From Poseidonibacter lekithochrous (GTDB lineage: Bacteria > Campylobacterota > Campylobacteria > Campylobacterales > Arcobacteraceae), in the NCBI RefSeq assembly GCF_013283835.1, contig NZ_CP054052.1:2728001-2792000 (forward strand): a stretch of 64,000 nt of DNA, written 5' to 3'. Positions 50,734-59,136 of this stretch are shown piece by piece. The notes below the pieces were generated by a model. It worked only from the letters and a program-made list of their open reading frames with translations, was not told the DNA's origin and did not search any database. A program made the position numbers and the translations under genes. Positions within the stretch are counted from its first letter, which is position 1. The number at the start of each line of letters is the position of its first letter.

Positions 50734-50770
50734 ATAAAAAAAGGGTGCAGGCAAAAGCCATACACCCTTT
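50734..50770 (-). terminator. Terminator after rpmA
   Basis: On the minus strand AAAGGGTG..GGC pairs with GCC..CACCCTTT around a TTTT loop (one or two mismatches) and is followed by seven T residues. It separates the L21-L27 genes from obgE, so obgE probably needs its own promoter or read-through. Confidence 0.85.
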
Positions 50771-50792
50771 AAGAAACAAAAAGTATTCTTGA

Positions 50793-51047
50793 TTACGAAG
50801 CGTAAACAGAAACTTTTTTTCTTTTTTTATCTTTAACTTCGAATTTTACAACTCCGTCAATTAAAGAATAAATTGTATGATCTTTACCAATACCAACGTT
50901 TGCACCAACGTGAACTTTAGTACCTCTTTGTCTAATAATAATGTTACCAGCTCTTACAGCTTCTCCACCATATTTTTTAACGCCTAATCTTTTACCAGCT
51001 GAATCTCTATTATTTTGAGTAGATCCTTGACCTTTCTTATGAGCCAT
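50793..51047 (-). CDS. rpmA: 50S ribosomal protein L27
   Basis: An 84-residue ribosomal protein. [24 protein letters not shown] is the typical N-terminus with no extension needing cleavage, unlike Firmicutes. The N-terminus reaches the peptidyl transferase centre. Follows rplU by 24 bp. Confidence 0.98.
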   Translation of the reverse strand: MAHKKGQGSTQNNRDSAGKRLGVKKYGGEAVRAGNIIIRQRGTKVHVGANVGIGKDHTIYSLIDGVVKFEVKDKKRKKVSVYAS

Positions 51048-51071
51048 ACTTTATCTCCTTAAGTTCTATGC

Positions 51072-51389
51072 TTATGCAGCGATTTTAGTAATTCTAATTT
51101 TAGTGAAGCTTTTTCTGAAACCTCTTTTTAACTTAGAATCTTTTCTTCTTCTTTTTTTGTAAATGATAACTTTTCTATCTCTATTTACACCTGTACCATC
51201 TAAAACTACTTCAGCTTGTACTGTTGCAGATGCTACAGCTTCACCAGTTTTTAATTCACCATCGTTGATAGCTAAAACGTCAGTAATTTCTAAAGCTTCT
51301 TTAGCAGTTTTACCAGTATAATCGATGTCTAAGATATCACCCTCAGTCACTTTATATTGTTTTCCACCACATTTAATAATTGCGTACAT
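51072..51389 (-). CDS. rplU: 50S ribosomal protein L21
   Basis: A 105-residue protein: MYAIIKCGGKQYKVTEGDILDID, and the C-terminal IIYKKRRRKDSKLKRGFRK. The frame is open to 51443, but the ATG at 51389 fits the family's conserved start and has GAGGAAG about 5 bases upstream. Confidence 0.97.
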   Translation of the reverse strand: MYAIIKCGGKQYKVTEGDILDIDYTGKTAKEALEITDVLAINDGELKTGEAVASATVQAEVVLDGTGVNRDRKVIIYKKRRRKDSKLKRGFRKSFTKIRITKIAA

Positions 51390-51477
51390 TTTTCTTCCTC
51401 TAGTATTAAGTTCTATATGATTACTTCTTGTTGTCAAAATCATGCTAACTTTATTTTTCGAACGTGAATACTATCTA

Positions 51478-51506
51478 ATAATACTTTAAACCTTGTTTAA
51501 GTCTAA
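51478..51506 (-). promoter_or_regulatory. Candidate promoter of rplU-rpmA
   Basis: Minus strand TTAGAC, 17-base spacer, TATTAT (-10, 5 of 6). It would give a leader of about 80 bases before rplU. The -35 match is only partial. Confidence 0.4.
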
Positions 51507-51512
51507 GCTTTT

Positions 51513-51896
51513 TTAATGATAATCGCTAGCAGTTGCCATTGCATCTATCATAATTAAAGAATTTTTAGGTAATCCTTTGGCTGCAATTGTACTTCGTGCA
51601 GGCTTATGATCACCAAAAGCTTCAGCGAATAATACATTAACTACACCAAAATCTTCTATATTTTCTAAAAAAATAGAAACTTTAACAACATTTTCCATTC
51701 CACTTTCAGCATCCTCAAGCAAAGTTCTTAAGTTTGCAAGAACTTGTCTAGTTTGAATTTTGATATCTCTTTCGACAATAGTTCCATCTAAAGTTACTGG
51801 TACTTGCGCAGATGTATAAATCATTCCATTTACCTTAACAGCGGGTGAATATGGTCCAATTGCTGCTGGTAAATTATCACTTTGAATTAATTTCAT
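51513..51896 (-). CDS. ridA: RidA-family enamine/imine deaminase
   Basis: A 127-residue YjgF/YER057c/UK114 protein. PAAIGPYSPAVKVNGMIYTSAQVP, RQVLANLRTLLEDA, and ARSTIAAKGLPKNSLIMIDAMA with the substrate-binding Arg are standard. It detoxifies reactive 2-aminoacrylate from PLP enzymes. AAGGAAAAG precedes the ATG; upstream of the ribosomal genes on the same strand. Confidence 0.95.
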   Translation of the reverse strand: MKLIQSDNLPAAIGPYSPAVKVNGMIYTSAQVPVTLDGTIVERDIKIQTRQVLANLRTLLEDAESGMENVVKVSIFLENIEDFGVVNVLFAEAFGDHKPARSTIAAKGLPKNSLIMIDAMATASDYH

Positions 51897-51978
51897 TATC
51901 TTTTCCTTATAAAGTTTATTACTTTTTTATGAATTTTACAGAAAGTAATCTACAAAAAAAATAAATTTTTTAAATTAG

Positions 51979-53613
51979 TTATAAATTATAACTTACTAAT
52001 TTACCTTGTTTTAATTGGTAAATATTATCTTTAATTTTTCTAAGTAAATTTGCTTTTTGTTTGAACTCAAGAGTTCTATCGTAAGATATTGCCGTAAGTT
52101 TATTTGAATAAAACTTATATAACAGTACTAATAACTCCTGATTTAGTCTATCATCATCATAATCTTCTAATTTTTCATTTAAAACAATTGCATTTAATGA
52201 AATGTTCCCTATATCATTTAATACTAATTGAAATTCATTCTGATGAATTTCAAACATCGAAGGATCTACAATATCTAAAACAGCATCTAATCTTTGAGGT
52301 TTTTCTAAAATTGCTTTTATAATACATAACTCTTGAATATTAATTTTTGATAAATTAACTTCCATAGGTCTTGCATTATCAGAAGAAACTTTAACTAGAT
52401 TTTCTCTAACATTTAATTTCTGAGCAATATACCTTTTATATTCATCTTGATAAATTGCACCTAGTGATTTTAAATAATCGTTTGATTCTATTAATGCTTT
52501 TTGTTTTTGACTTGGATTATTTATTTCATATTTTGAAATAATATAATCAATTGCATATGGAATAAAGGCCATTGGAGAATTAAACATAGAATTTAATTCT
52601 TCTATTCTTCCACTTTTAACCATATCAGCAGGATCTAGTTCTTCACCAAAAATTACAACCCCACCTTCAAATTCACTCTGAGATAACATAACAGATGCTT
52701 TAAAAGCTGCAGCAAGTCCTGGTTTATCACCATCATAAGCTAAGATAACTTTTGGTTCACCACGTCTTACTAAAGGTAAATGGTCTTGTGTTAGAGCTGT
52801 ACCCAATGTTGCAACTGCCGTATTAAAACCTGCTTGATGAAGCATAATTACATCTAAGTAACCTTCACATACAATTAGTTGATCTTTTTTATAAATATTC
52901 TCTTTTGCAAGATTGTAACCATATAGAAGTCTAGACTTATTAAATAATTTTGTTTGGGGTGAATTAATATACTTTGCATTATGACCAGTAATTGTTCTAC
53001 CACCAAAACCAACCATTTTTCCATTTATTCCATAAATAGGAAAAGTAATTCTTTCAATAAATCGTGAATAAAGACCATTTTGGCCATTATCAATTACACC
53101 TAATTCTATAGCTTCATTCAGGTTATAGTGATTTGATTTTAAATAGTTGATAGTATCGTAAGATTTAGGAGCATATCCAATTTCAAATTTTTCTATTGAA
53201 AATTCAGAAATCCCTCTGCTTCTTATATACTCTTTTGCTGTATTATTGTTAACATACAATTTTTGATAATATTTATTTATATCCTCAAGAACTCTAATAT
53301 CTTGTTTCTTTTGATTAGTATTATCATACTCTAGATTTACATTATACATTGAAGCTAATTTTTCTAATGTTTCAGGATAAGAAAGTTTTTCATATTCCAT
53401 AACAAATTTTATAGAATCGCCCCCTACTCCACATCCAAAACAATGGTAAATTTGTTTAGAAGGACTTACAACAAAAGATGGTGTATCTTCCCCATGGAAA
53501 GGACAACAAGCTTTAAAGTTAGCTCCTGATTTTTTCACTTCAATAAATTGTGAGACTACATCTACTACATCTAGATGGTTTTTAAGATTATCAATTGATT
53601 CTTTTTTTATCAT
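51979..53613 (-). CDS. dnaG: DNA primase DnaG
   Basis: A 544-residue replicative primase. CHC2 zinc finger: C37-x2-H40 then C58-x2-C61; core FPIYGINGKMVGFGGR; Toprim motifs VCEGYLDVIML and LAYDGDKPGLAAA; C-terminal helicase-binding domain from about 425. I use the ATG at 53613: the longer frame starts with a GTG at 53628 that lies over a TATAAT box. Confidence 0.95.
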   Translation of the reverse strand: MIKKESIDNLKNHLDVVDVVSQFIEVKKSGANFKACCPFHGEDTPSFVVSPSKQIYHCFGCGVGGDSIKFVMEYEKLSYPETLEKLASMYNVNLEYDNTNQKKQDIRVLEDINKYYQKLYVNNNTAKEYIRSRGISEFSIEKFEIGYAPKSYDTINYLKSNHYNLNEAIELGVIDNGQNGLYSRFIERITFPIYGINGKMVGFGGRTITGHNAKYINSPQTKLFNKSRLLYGYNLAKENIYKKDQLIVCEGYLDVIMLHQAGFNTAVATLGTALTQDHLPLVRRGEPKVILAYDGDKPGLAAAFKASVMLSQSEFEGGVVIFGEELDPADMVKSGRIEELNSMFNSPMAFIPYAIDYIISKYEINNPSQKQKALIESNDYLKSLGAIYQDEYKRYIAQKLNVRENLVKVSSDNARPMEVNLSKINIQELCIIKAILEKPQRLDAVLDIVDPSMFEIHQNEFQLVLNDIGNISLNAIVLNEKLEDYDDDRLNQELLVLLYKFYSNKLTAISYDRTLEFKQKANLLRKIKDNIYQLKQGKLVSYNL

Positions 53614-53619
53614 GTATCT

Positions 53620-53625
53620 ATTATA
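53620..53625 (-). promoter_or_regulatory. TATAAT 6 bases before dnaG ATG
   Basis: Minus strand TATAAT, then AGATAC, then ATG. No Shine-Dalgarno lies upstream of the ATG, so a leaderless mRNA is predicted. The divergent lapB-like gene, with a normal AGGA site, shares the 39-bp spacer. Confidence 0.5.
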
Positions 53626-53652
53626 CACTTTTATTATTTTATAGGAACTTTT

Positions 53653-54747
53653 ATGATAAAATATTGGCTTAATTTGAAGCCAAATAAAAGGTATATATTG
53701 GATAACATAGTTTTAGAGTATAGAGATCCACTTTTTGGATTAATTATACTTGCAGCATTAATCTTTTTAATATCATTCTTTACCTATTCTTACGGAGTTT
53801 ATAAAGAAAGACTTGCAAGAAAAGATTATAGAAAACTATCACATAGATTTGAGCTTGGAAAACTAAAAGAAGAAGATTATGTACATTTATATAAAACATA
53901 TAACTTGCCATTTGATTCTATTCTTTTATTAGCCTCATCCTTTTTACATAAAGGTGACTACAACAAAGCTATTTCAGTATATTTAACTTTACTTGAACAT
54001 GTAAGTGACAGAGTTAAAAAAGAAGAACTTCTTGAATTACTTGGAACTACATATTTTAAAGGTGGTTTCCTTCAAAGATCAAAAGAGATATTTTTAAGAA
54101 TATTAAAATTCTCACCTCGAAATCAAAAAGCATTAACATATCTTTTAATTATTCACGAAAAATTAAAGGAATTCCAAAAAGCAAAAGAAGTAACTACTTG
54201 CTTAGAAGAATTAAATAAGGATATGTCAAAAGATAAAGTATATTTAGATGCTTTAATTATCTTAAATGACCCTGTTTATTCTTATGAAAAAAGAAGTCAA
54301 CTATTATATGGTATATTTAAATCAAATCCAGATATTCAAAGATTATTCGCTGAATTCTTATTACAATTTAATAAACCATTTTTCTGGGAACATGTTGAAG
54401 AATTTGATACAAGAGCATTTCTTGATTTAATGTGGTATTTAAATTTCGATGATATTGATTTTGACAAAGTTGAAGGTAATAATTTGTTAGTAGAATTATT
54501 CAATGCAAAAGGTTATCTAGACAATATTAAACATAGTGATGATTTTGTCTTTGATATATTAATTGCCGTTAACAAACATGAACATAAAACTAATGCTACA
54601 TTAGATTTTGAATTTATTTGTTCTTCATGTAAACATGTGCATCCTGTTTATGATACAAGATGTCCACACTGTCATAATATTTTAACTTTTAATGTTAAAC
54701 ATAATTTATCAAAGGGATTTGATAGTGAAAATCAATCTTTACAATAA
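53653..54747 (+). CDS. LapB-like TPR protein with C-terminal zinc ribbon
   Basis: A 364-residue protein with an N-terminal membrane helix (about 28-48; FGLIILAALIFLISFF), TPR repeats (about 95-200, e.g. KEELLELLGTTYFKGGFLQRSKEIF) and a C-terminal rubredoxin-like finger (CSSCKHVHPVYDTRCPHCHN). This is the plan of E. coli LapB/YciM, which controls LPS synthesis through LpxC turnover. The role is inferred from architecture; no LPS genes are nearby. Divergent from dnaG. Confidence 0.75.
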   Translation: MIKYWLNLKPNKRYILDNIVLEYRDPLFGLIILAALIFLISFFTYSYGVYKERLARKDYRKLSHRFELGKLKEEDYVHLYKTYNLPFDSILLLASSFLHKGDYNKAISVYLTLLEHVSDRVKKEELLELLGTTYFKGGFLQRSKEIFLRILKFSPRNQKALTYLLIIHEKLKEFQKAKEVTTCLEELNKDMSKDKVYLDALIILNDPVYSYEKRSQLLYGIFKSNPDIQRLFAEFLLQFNKPFFWEHVEEFDTRAFLDLMWYLNFDDIDFDKVEGNNLLVELFNAKGYLDNIKHSDDFVFDILIAVNKHEHKTNATLDFEFICSSCKHVHPVYDTRCPHCHNILTFNVKHNLSKGFDSENQSLQ

Positions 54748-54856
54748 GATTAGTTTAAAAAAATTATGTTATAAATATTTGGTAGTTTCAAAACAACACA
54801 AAAATAATATCAATTTTATTGAAATTTCATACTAGCTATGTGCATTATAAAAGATG

Positions 54857-54865
54857 TGCTATACT
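54857..54865 (+). promoter_or_regulatory. Candidate extended -10 promoter of rnc-aroC
   Basis: TGCTATACT: TG, one base, TATACT (5 of 6), 48 bases before the rnc ATG at 54913, with AGGA 9 bases before the ATG. Lies in a 165-bp spacer after the lapB-like gene. Confidence 0.4.
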
Positions 54866-54912
54866 TGCAAGTTCAATAATAAAATAATAATTTTCTAAAA
54901 GGAATGTCAAAG

Positions 54913-55590
54913 ATGAGTGATTACTCAAAATTAGAAAAGTGTTTGGGTTATCAGTTTAACGATAAAAATCTGATAATCGAAGCACTTACTCACAAAAGTT
55001 TTAAAAAGCCATATAATAATGAAAGGCTTGAGTTTTTAGGTGATGCAGTTTTAAACTTAATTGTTGGAGAATATTTATTCTTAAAGTTTCCAAAATCAAA
55101 TGAAGGTGAATTGTCAAAGATAAGAGCATCTTTAGTAAATGAAACTGGTTTTACAAAATTAGCAAATGAAATTAAATTAGGTAACTATATATTTATATCA
55201 ACAGCTGAAGAGAGAAACAAAGGTAGAACAAAAGCCTCAATTCTTTCAGATGCATTTGAAGCAATTATGGGTGCTATTTATTTAGAATCTGGCCTTGATG
55301 TATTAAAACCAATAATTTTAGAATTATTAGAAACATCTTATGAGCAAATCAATTTAGATGTATTATTCTCTGATTATAAAACAGCTTTACAAGAAATCAC
55401 ACAAGCTAGATTTGGTTCAATTCCAGAATACAGAATAGAAGGTTCATTTGGACCTGATCATAAAAAAGAGTTTGAAGTATCAATTTGGATTGATGGAGAT
55501 ACTTATGGAAAAGCAAAAGGTAAAAGTAAAAAATTGGCACAACAAGCTGTTGCTAAAATTGCTATTGATAAGTTGAAAGGAAGTAATTAA
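54913..55590 (+). CDS. rnc: Ribonuclease III
   Basis: A 225-residue double-strand-specific endonuclease. RNase III signature [16 protein letters not shown] (from 36), second acidic site [17 protein letters not shown], and a C-terminal dsRNA-binding domain (about 155-222). It should cut the rRNA stems described above. Start set at 54913, where AGGA is 9 bases upstream; the ATG at 54904 abuts that site. Stop overlaps the aroC ATG by 1 bp. Confidence 0.96.
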   Translation: MSDYSKLEKCLGYQFNDKNLIIEALTHKSFKKPYNNERLEFLGDAVLNLIVGEYLFLKFPKSNEGELSKIRASLVNETGFTKLANEIKLGNYIFISTAEERNKGRTKASILSDAFEAIMGAIYLESGLDVLKPIILELLETSYEQINLDVLFSDYKTALQEITQARFGSIPEYRIEGSFGPDHKKEFEVSIWIDGDTYGKAKGKSKKLAQQAVAKIAIDKLKGSN

Positions 55591-56666
55591 TGAATACTTT
55601 TGGTCATAGATTTAAATTTACTACTTTTGGTGAATCTCATGGAAAAGCTCTAGGTTGTATCGTTGATGGAGTTCCTGCTGGAATTACTATTGATGAAGAG
55701 TTTATTCAAAGTGAAATGGATAGAAGAAAACCAGGACAGAATAAATATGCAACTGCTAGAAAAGAAGGTGATAAAGTTGAAATTCTTTCAGGAGTATTTG
55801 AAGGTATTACAACAGGAACACCAATCTCAATGGTAATCTTTAATGAAAACCAAAAATCAAAAGATTATACAAATGTAAAAGATCTATTTAGACCAGGTCA
55901 CGCTGATTTTACATATTTTAATAAATATGGAACAAGAGACTATAGAGGTGGTGGAAGATCTAGTGCTAGAGAAACAGCAGCTAGAGTTGCCGCTGGTTCT
56001 ATTGCAAAATTAATGCTAAAAGAACTTGGTATTGAAGTGCAAAGTGGAATTTGTGAAATTGATGGAATTAAAGCAGAAGATTTTGATTTCTCAAAAGTAA
56101 GTGATTCTGAAATCTTTGCACTTGATGCAAGTGTTGAGCAAGCACAAAAAGATGCAATTCTTGCGGCTAAAAATAAACATAATTCAGTTGGTGGAGTGGC
56201 ATTAGTAAATGTTAAAAATGCACCTATTGGATTAGGTGAGCCATTATATTTCAAACTTGATTCTCAAATTGCAAACGCAATGATGAGTATTAATGCTGTT
56301 AAAGCAGTTGAAATTGGAGATGGTACACTTTCATCAAGAGTTAAAGGTTATGATAATAATGACCAAATTAGAAAAGATGGATTTAAAACAAATCATTCAG
56401 GGGGAATACTAGGTGGTATTTCAAATGGAGATGATATTAATGTTAAAGTATATTTTAAATCAACACCATCTATTTTTATTGAGCAAGAAACAGTAGATAT
56501 TCACAATAATGAAGTTGATTGTGCACTAAAAGGAAGACATGATCCTTGTGTTGCAGTTAGAGGTTCTGTTGTTGCTGAGTCAATGATGTCTTTAGTTTTA
56601 GCTGATATGGCATTACTTAATATGAGTTCTAAAATGGAAAATGTAAAAAAGGTTTATAGTAAATAA
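55590..56666 (+). CDS. aroC: Chorismate synthase
   Basis: A 358-residue FMN-dependent lyase making chorismate from EPSP, last common step of aromatic synthesis. NTFGHRFKFTTFGESHGKALGCIVDG, RRKPGQNKYATARKEGD, RPGHADFTYFNKYGTRDYRGGGRSSARET and the C-terminal KGRHDPCVAVRG are signature segments. Translationally coupled to rnc. Confidence 0.98.
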   Translation: MNTFGHRFKFTTFGESHGKALGCIVDGVPAGITIDEEFIQSEMDRRKPGQNKYATARKEGDKVEILSGVFEGITTGTPISMVIFNENQKSKDYTNVKDLFRPGHADFTYFNKYGTRDYRGGGRSSARETAARVAAGSIAKLMLKELGIEVQSGICEIDGIKAEDFDFSKVSDSEIFALDASVEQAQKDAILAAKNKHNSVGGVALVNVKNAPIGLGEPLYFKLDSQIANAMMSINAVKAVEIGDGTLSSRVKGYDNNDQIRKDGFKTNHSGGILGGISNGDDINVKVYFKSTPSIFIEQETVDIHNNEVDCALKGRHDPCVAVRGSVVAESMMSLVLADMALLNMSSKMENVKKVYSK

Positions 56667-56704
56667 AGATTACTTTAAACTTTTTTATATATAATTTCAT
56701 CAAT

Positions 56705-56740
56705 AAGCATCTCTTTGGTTAAGGGATGCTTTTTTTTTAC
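56705..56740 (+). terminator. Terminator after aroC
   Basis: AAGCATC (56705-56711) pairs with GATGCTT (56725-56731), loop of 13, then nine T residues. Strong plus-strand terminator for rnc-aroC; the minus strand would read into it after the small ORF at 56749-56856. Confidence 0.8.
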
Positions 56741-56748
56741 TTTATTTT

Positions 56749-56856
56749 TTAGTACTTTTTATTAATAAAAGGCAAAATAAATTTAAAAAAAATAAATGAT
56801 ATTACAGCAACAATAAATGCTACTGATAAAATTACGTCTATACTACTTTGTTCCAT
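56749..56856 (-). CDS. 35-residue predicted membrane peptide after htpX
   Basis: A short open frame, ATG at 56856 to TAA at 56749, encoding 35 residues: acidic N-terminus (MEQSSIDV), one hydrophobic helix of about 22 residues (ILSVAFIVAVISFIFFKFIL) and a basic end (NKKY). The start is 2 bp after the htpX stop codon and has GGGGA 9 bases upstream within the htpX end, a good translational signal. It fits a single-pass, N-out or N-in small membrane protein. No family recognised; it might interact with HtpX. Confidence 0.6.
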   Translation of the reverse strand: MEQSSIDVILSVAFIVAVISFIFFKFILPFINKKY

Positions 56857-56858
56857 AA

Positions 56859-57701
56859 TTATAAATCCCCTTTTAATTCTTCTAATCTAGCAATTCTATC
56901 TTCTGTTGTAGGATGTGTTCTAAATAAATTTCCAAATGATGATTGCATTCCAGAGAATGGATTTATTATAAACATATGTGCAGTTTGTTCACTTGCATTA
57001 TGAATTTGTCCTCTTTTTGCATAGTTCTCTAGTTTAGATAATGCACTTTGCAATCCCTGAGCGTCACCAGTCATCCTAGCAGCTCCCTCATCAGCCATAA
57101 ACTCTCTACTTCTACTTACAGACATTTGTATAATAGAAGCTGCAATTGGCAATATAATGGCCATTAAAATCATTACAATTGGATTCGAATTTTGTCTATT
57201 ACTTCCAAATATTGCTCCAAACTGCATAATATTAGCAATCATAGCAATAGCACCTGCAAAAACTGCCGCTATTGTTCCTATTAAAATATCATAATGTTTT
57301 ATATGAGATAACTCATGGGCAATAACACCTTCTAATTCTTTTTCATTTAACATTTCATATAATCCCATAGTAACTGCAACAGCTGCATGTTCATAATTCC
57401 TTCCTGTTGCAAAAGCATTAGGAGTATGATCTGGTATTAAATAAACACTCGGCATTGGTAAATTTGCTTTTTGAACTAGTTTTTCAGTAATCCTATATAC
57501 GGGATGTCGTCTATCTTCTATTAATGTTGCATCATATTGTTTTAGTACTTGTTGATCGGAGTAATAATAAGCATAAAAATTTATTCCTAGAGCTATTAAA
57601 AAAGCAATAAGCATTCCAGAACTTCCTCCAAAAGAAAAACCTATAAATACAAAAAGCACAGTAAGTAAAGAAAGAAAAAAAACTGTTTTGATTTGTTCCA
57701 T
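56859..57701 (-). CDS. htpX: Membrane zinc metalloprotease HtpX (M48)
   Basis: A 280-residue inner-membrane protease for quality control of membrane proteins. Two N-terminal helices (8-45), zinc site H129-E-x2-H133 (AHELSHIKH), two further helices (about 140-195) and the third ligand Glu in [13 protein letters not shown]. Ends with the M48 [17 protein letters not shown]. Cytoplasmic active site in the family. Divergent from the first sixA-type gene. Confidence 0.94.
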   Translation of the reverse strand: MEQIKTVFFLSLLTVLFVFIGFSFGGSSGMLIAFLIALGINFYAYYYSDQQVLKQYDATLIEDRRHPVYRITEKLVQKANLPMPSVYLIPDHTPNAFATGRNYEHAAVAVTMGLYEMLNEKELEGVIAHELSHIKHYDILIGTIAAVFAGAIAMIANIMQFGAIFGSNRQNSNPIVMILMAIILPIAASIIQMSVSRSREFMADEGAARMTGDAQGLQSALSKLENYAKRGQIHNASEQTAHMFIINPFSGMQSSFGNLFRTHPTTEDRIARLEELKGDL

Positions 57702-57804
57702 GAAAACTCCTTATTCTTTATTCTATCAAAAAATAAATAATGAATCTTAAATAAAATTTTACTAATTTGTTTAATTTAGTATTTAAAAATGTTATTCAAA
57801 AAGT

Positions 57805-57810
57805 TATAAT
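57805..57810 (+). promoter_or_regulatory. Candidate -10 for the first SixA-type gene
   Basis: TATAAT 25 bases before the ATG at 57835, with AAGGA between. No convincing -35. Confidence 0.4.
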
Positions 57811-57834
57811 AAAATATCAATTCAAGGATTAACT

Positions 57835-58335
57835 ATGAAAAGAGTATATTTTATAAGACACGCAAAATCAGATTGGTCTGATTTCCTTTTAGATGATTTT
57901 GATAGACCCCTAAATAAAAGAGGCAAAAAAAATGCTCCTTTAATGGGTGAATACTTAAAAGATGAAAACATATATCCTGACGTATTTTTTTCAAGCCCTG
58001 CAAAAAGAGCAAAAAAGACTTCAATAAAAATAGCCAATAAATTAAACTTTAATAAAGAGAAAATTAAATTTAAAAATAAGTTATATGATGCAAACTATAA
58101 TGATATTTTAGAATTGATTTTAAATGTTAATGACAAACATGACACAATATTCATACTTGGACATAATCCATCTTTGAACATTATTGCATACGATTTACTT
58201 GGCTTTGATGAAAATATTCCAACATCTGGAGTATTAGGTCTTGAATTTGCTTGTAATAGCTGGGTTGAGATAAATAAAGAAAATGGAAAACTCCTTTGCT
58301 TTGAATATCCAAAAAAGTTAGTAAATTTAGTATAA
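57835..58335 (+). CDS. SixA-type histidine phosphatase (copy 1)
   Basis: A 166-residue histidine-phosphatase-superfamily protein. Catalytic RHAKSDW with Arg8-His9, the DFDRPLNKRGKKNA arginine segment, FFSSPAKRAKKT, and the second His in LGHNPSLN. This is the short RHG type related to E. coli SixA, which dephosphorylates a histidine on a phosphotransferase protein. The in-vivo substrate is unknown here. A second copy begins 213 bp later. Confidence 0.85.
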   Translation: MKRVYFIRHAKSDWSDFLLDDFDRPLNKRGKKNAPLMGEYLKDENIYPDVFFSSPAKRAKKTSIKIANKLNFNKEKIKFKNKLYDANYNDILELILNVNDKHDTIFILGHNPSLNIIAYDLLGFDENIPTSGVLGLEFACNSWVEINKENGKLLCFEYPKKLVNLV

Positions 58336-58547
58336 AAATTATTCTAACATTATTTTAAATTAAATAAAGCCTTTATTTGGGATTTACTATATTATTTGTA
58401 TTAAATAAAATAATTTAATAAAAAAATAACCAAATCTTGTAAAAAGTACACATCACTATGGATTATTTACAAGTTTAATTTTTTTTTATAACAAAGAAAG
58501 CAAAGTTTTTCTAAAATCAATACTATATATATTATGAAGAGATTTAA
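58336..58547 (+). other. Spacer between the two SixA-type genes
   Basis: 212 bp, very AT-rich. CTTGTAAA (58437-58444) pairs with TTTACAAG (about 58467-58474), followed by a nine-T run near 58480, which may terminate copy 1. A TATATATTAT stretch and a GAAGAG site lie just before copy 2. Confidence 0.4.
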
Positions 58548-59033
58548 ATGAAAAAATTGTATATCGTAAGACACGCATTAAAAGAGTTAGAGCAGCTAGA
58601 TCAAGATGATTATGATAGAGCATTAAGTCAATCTGGAATAGACGATGCAAAATTAATGGCACAAAGATTAGCAGCAAAAGGTATTAAAGCAGATTTGATT
58701 GTATCAAGTCCAGCAAAAAGAACAAAAGAGACATCTGAGATATTTGCAGAAGCATTAAATTACGATAAATCAATTATGTATAATGAAGTATTATATATGG
58801 CTTATGTTAATGAGTTAATAGAAACAATCACTTATACTTTTGATACAGTAGATACAATGATTCTAATAGCACATAATCCATCTTTAACAGCATTAGCTAT
58901 AACACTAGTTGGATTAAAAGAAAAGATTGCTATGGGTGGAATTGTTGAAGTGGAATTTAATTGTGATTCTTGGATAGATATATCAAAAGAGAATGCGAAA
59001 TTTATTTCATATGATTACCCAAACAAAAAGTAA
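58548..59033 (+). CDS. SixA-type histidine phosphatase (copy 2)
   Basis: A 161-residue paralogue of the previous gene: RHALKELEQ with Arg8-His9, DDYDRALSQSGIDDA, VSSPAKRTKET and second His in IAHNPSLT (Ala replaces the common Gly). The shared SSPAKR and HNPSL spacing and the C-terminal (F/E)CxSWxxIxKEN segment show an old tandem duplication with strong divergence. Substrate unknown; the altered segment after the RH motif (no SDW) may change specificity. Confidence 0.85.
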   Translation: MKKLYIVRHALKELEQLDQDDYDRALSQSGIDDAKLMAQRLAAKGIKADLIVSSPAKRTKETSEIFAEALNYDKSIMYNEVLYMAYVNELIETITYTFDTVDTMILIAHNPSLTALAITLVGLKEKIAMGGIVEVEFNCDSWIDISKENAKFISYDYPNKK

Positions 59034-59136
59034 TAAAGAAAAAGAATAAAAAACAATCAATAAAATTATTGATTAACATCATGGTAAATAATCCTCATTT
59101 AGTTATATTTCTAATAAAAAAGGGATTTAACTAACT

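Noticed and set aside
51390-51443. N-terminal extension of L21
   Set aside because: L21 begins conservatively at MYAIIKCGGKQ and the ATG there has a GAGGAAG site; the extension has no homologous counterpart.
51390-51512. L21 leader RNA regulatory element upstream of rplU
   Set aside because: The spacer shows a possible promoter but no stable hairpin resembling known L21 leaders.
53614-53628. GTG start five codons upstream for dnaG
   Set aside because: It overlies the TATAAT box, and primases of this type begin near the MIKKES start.
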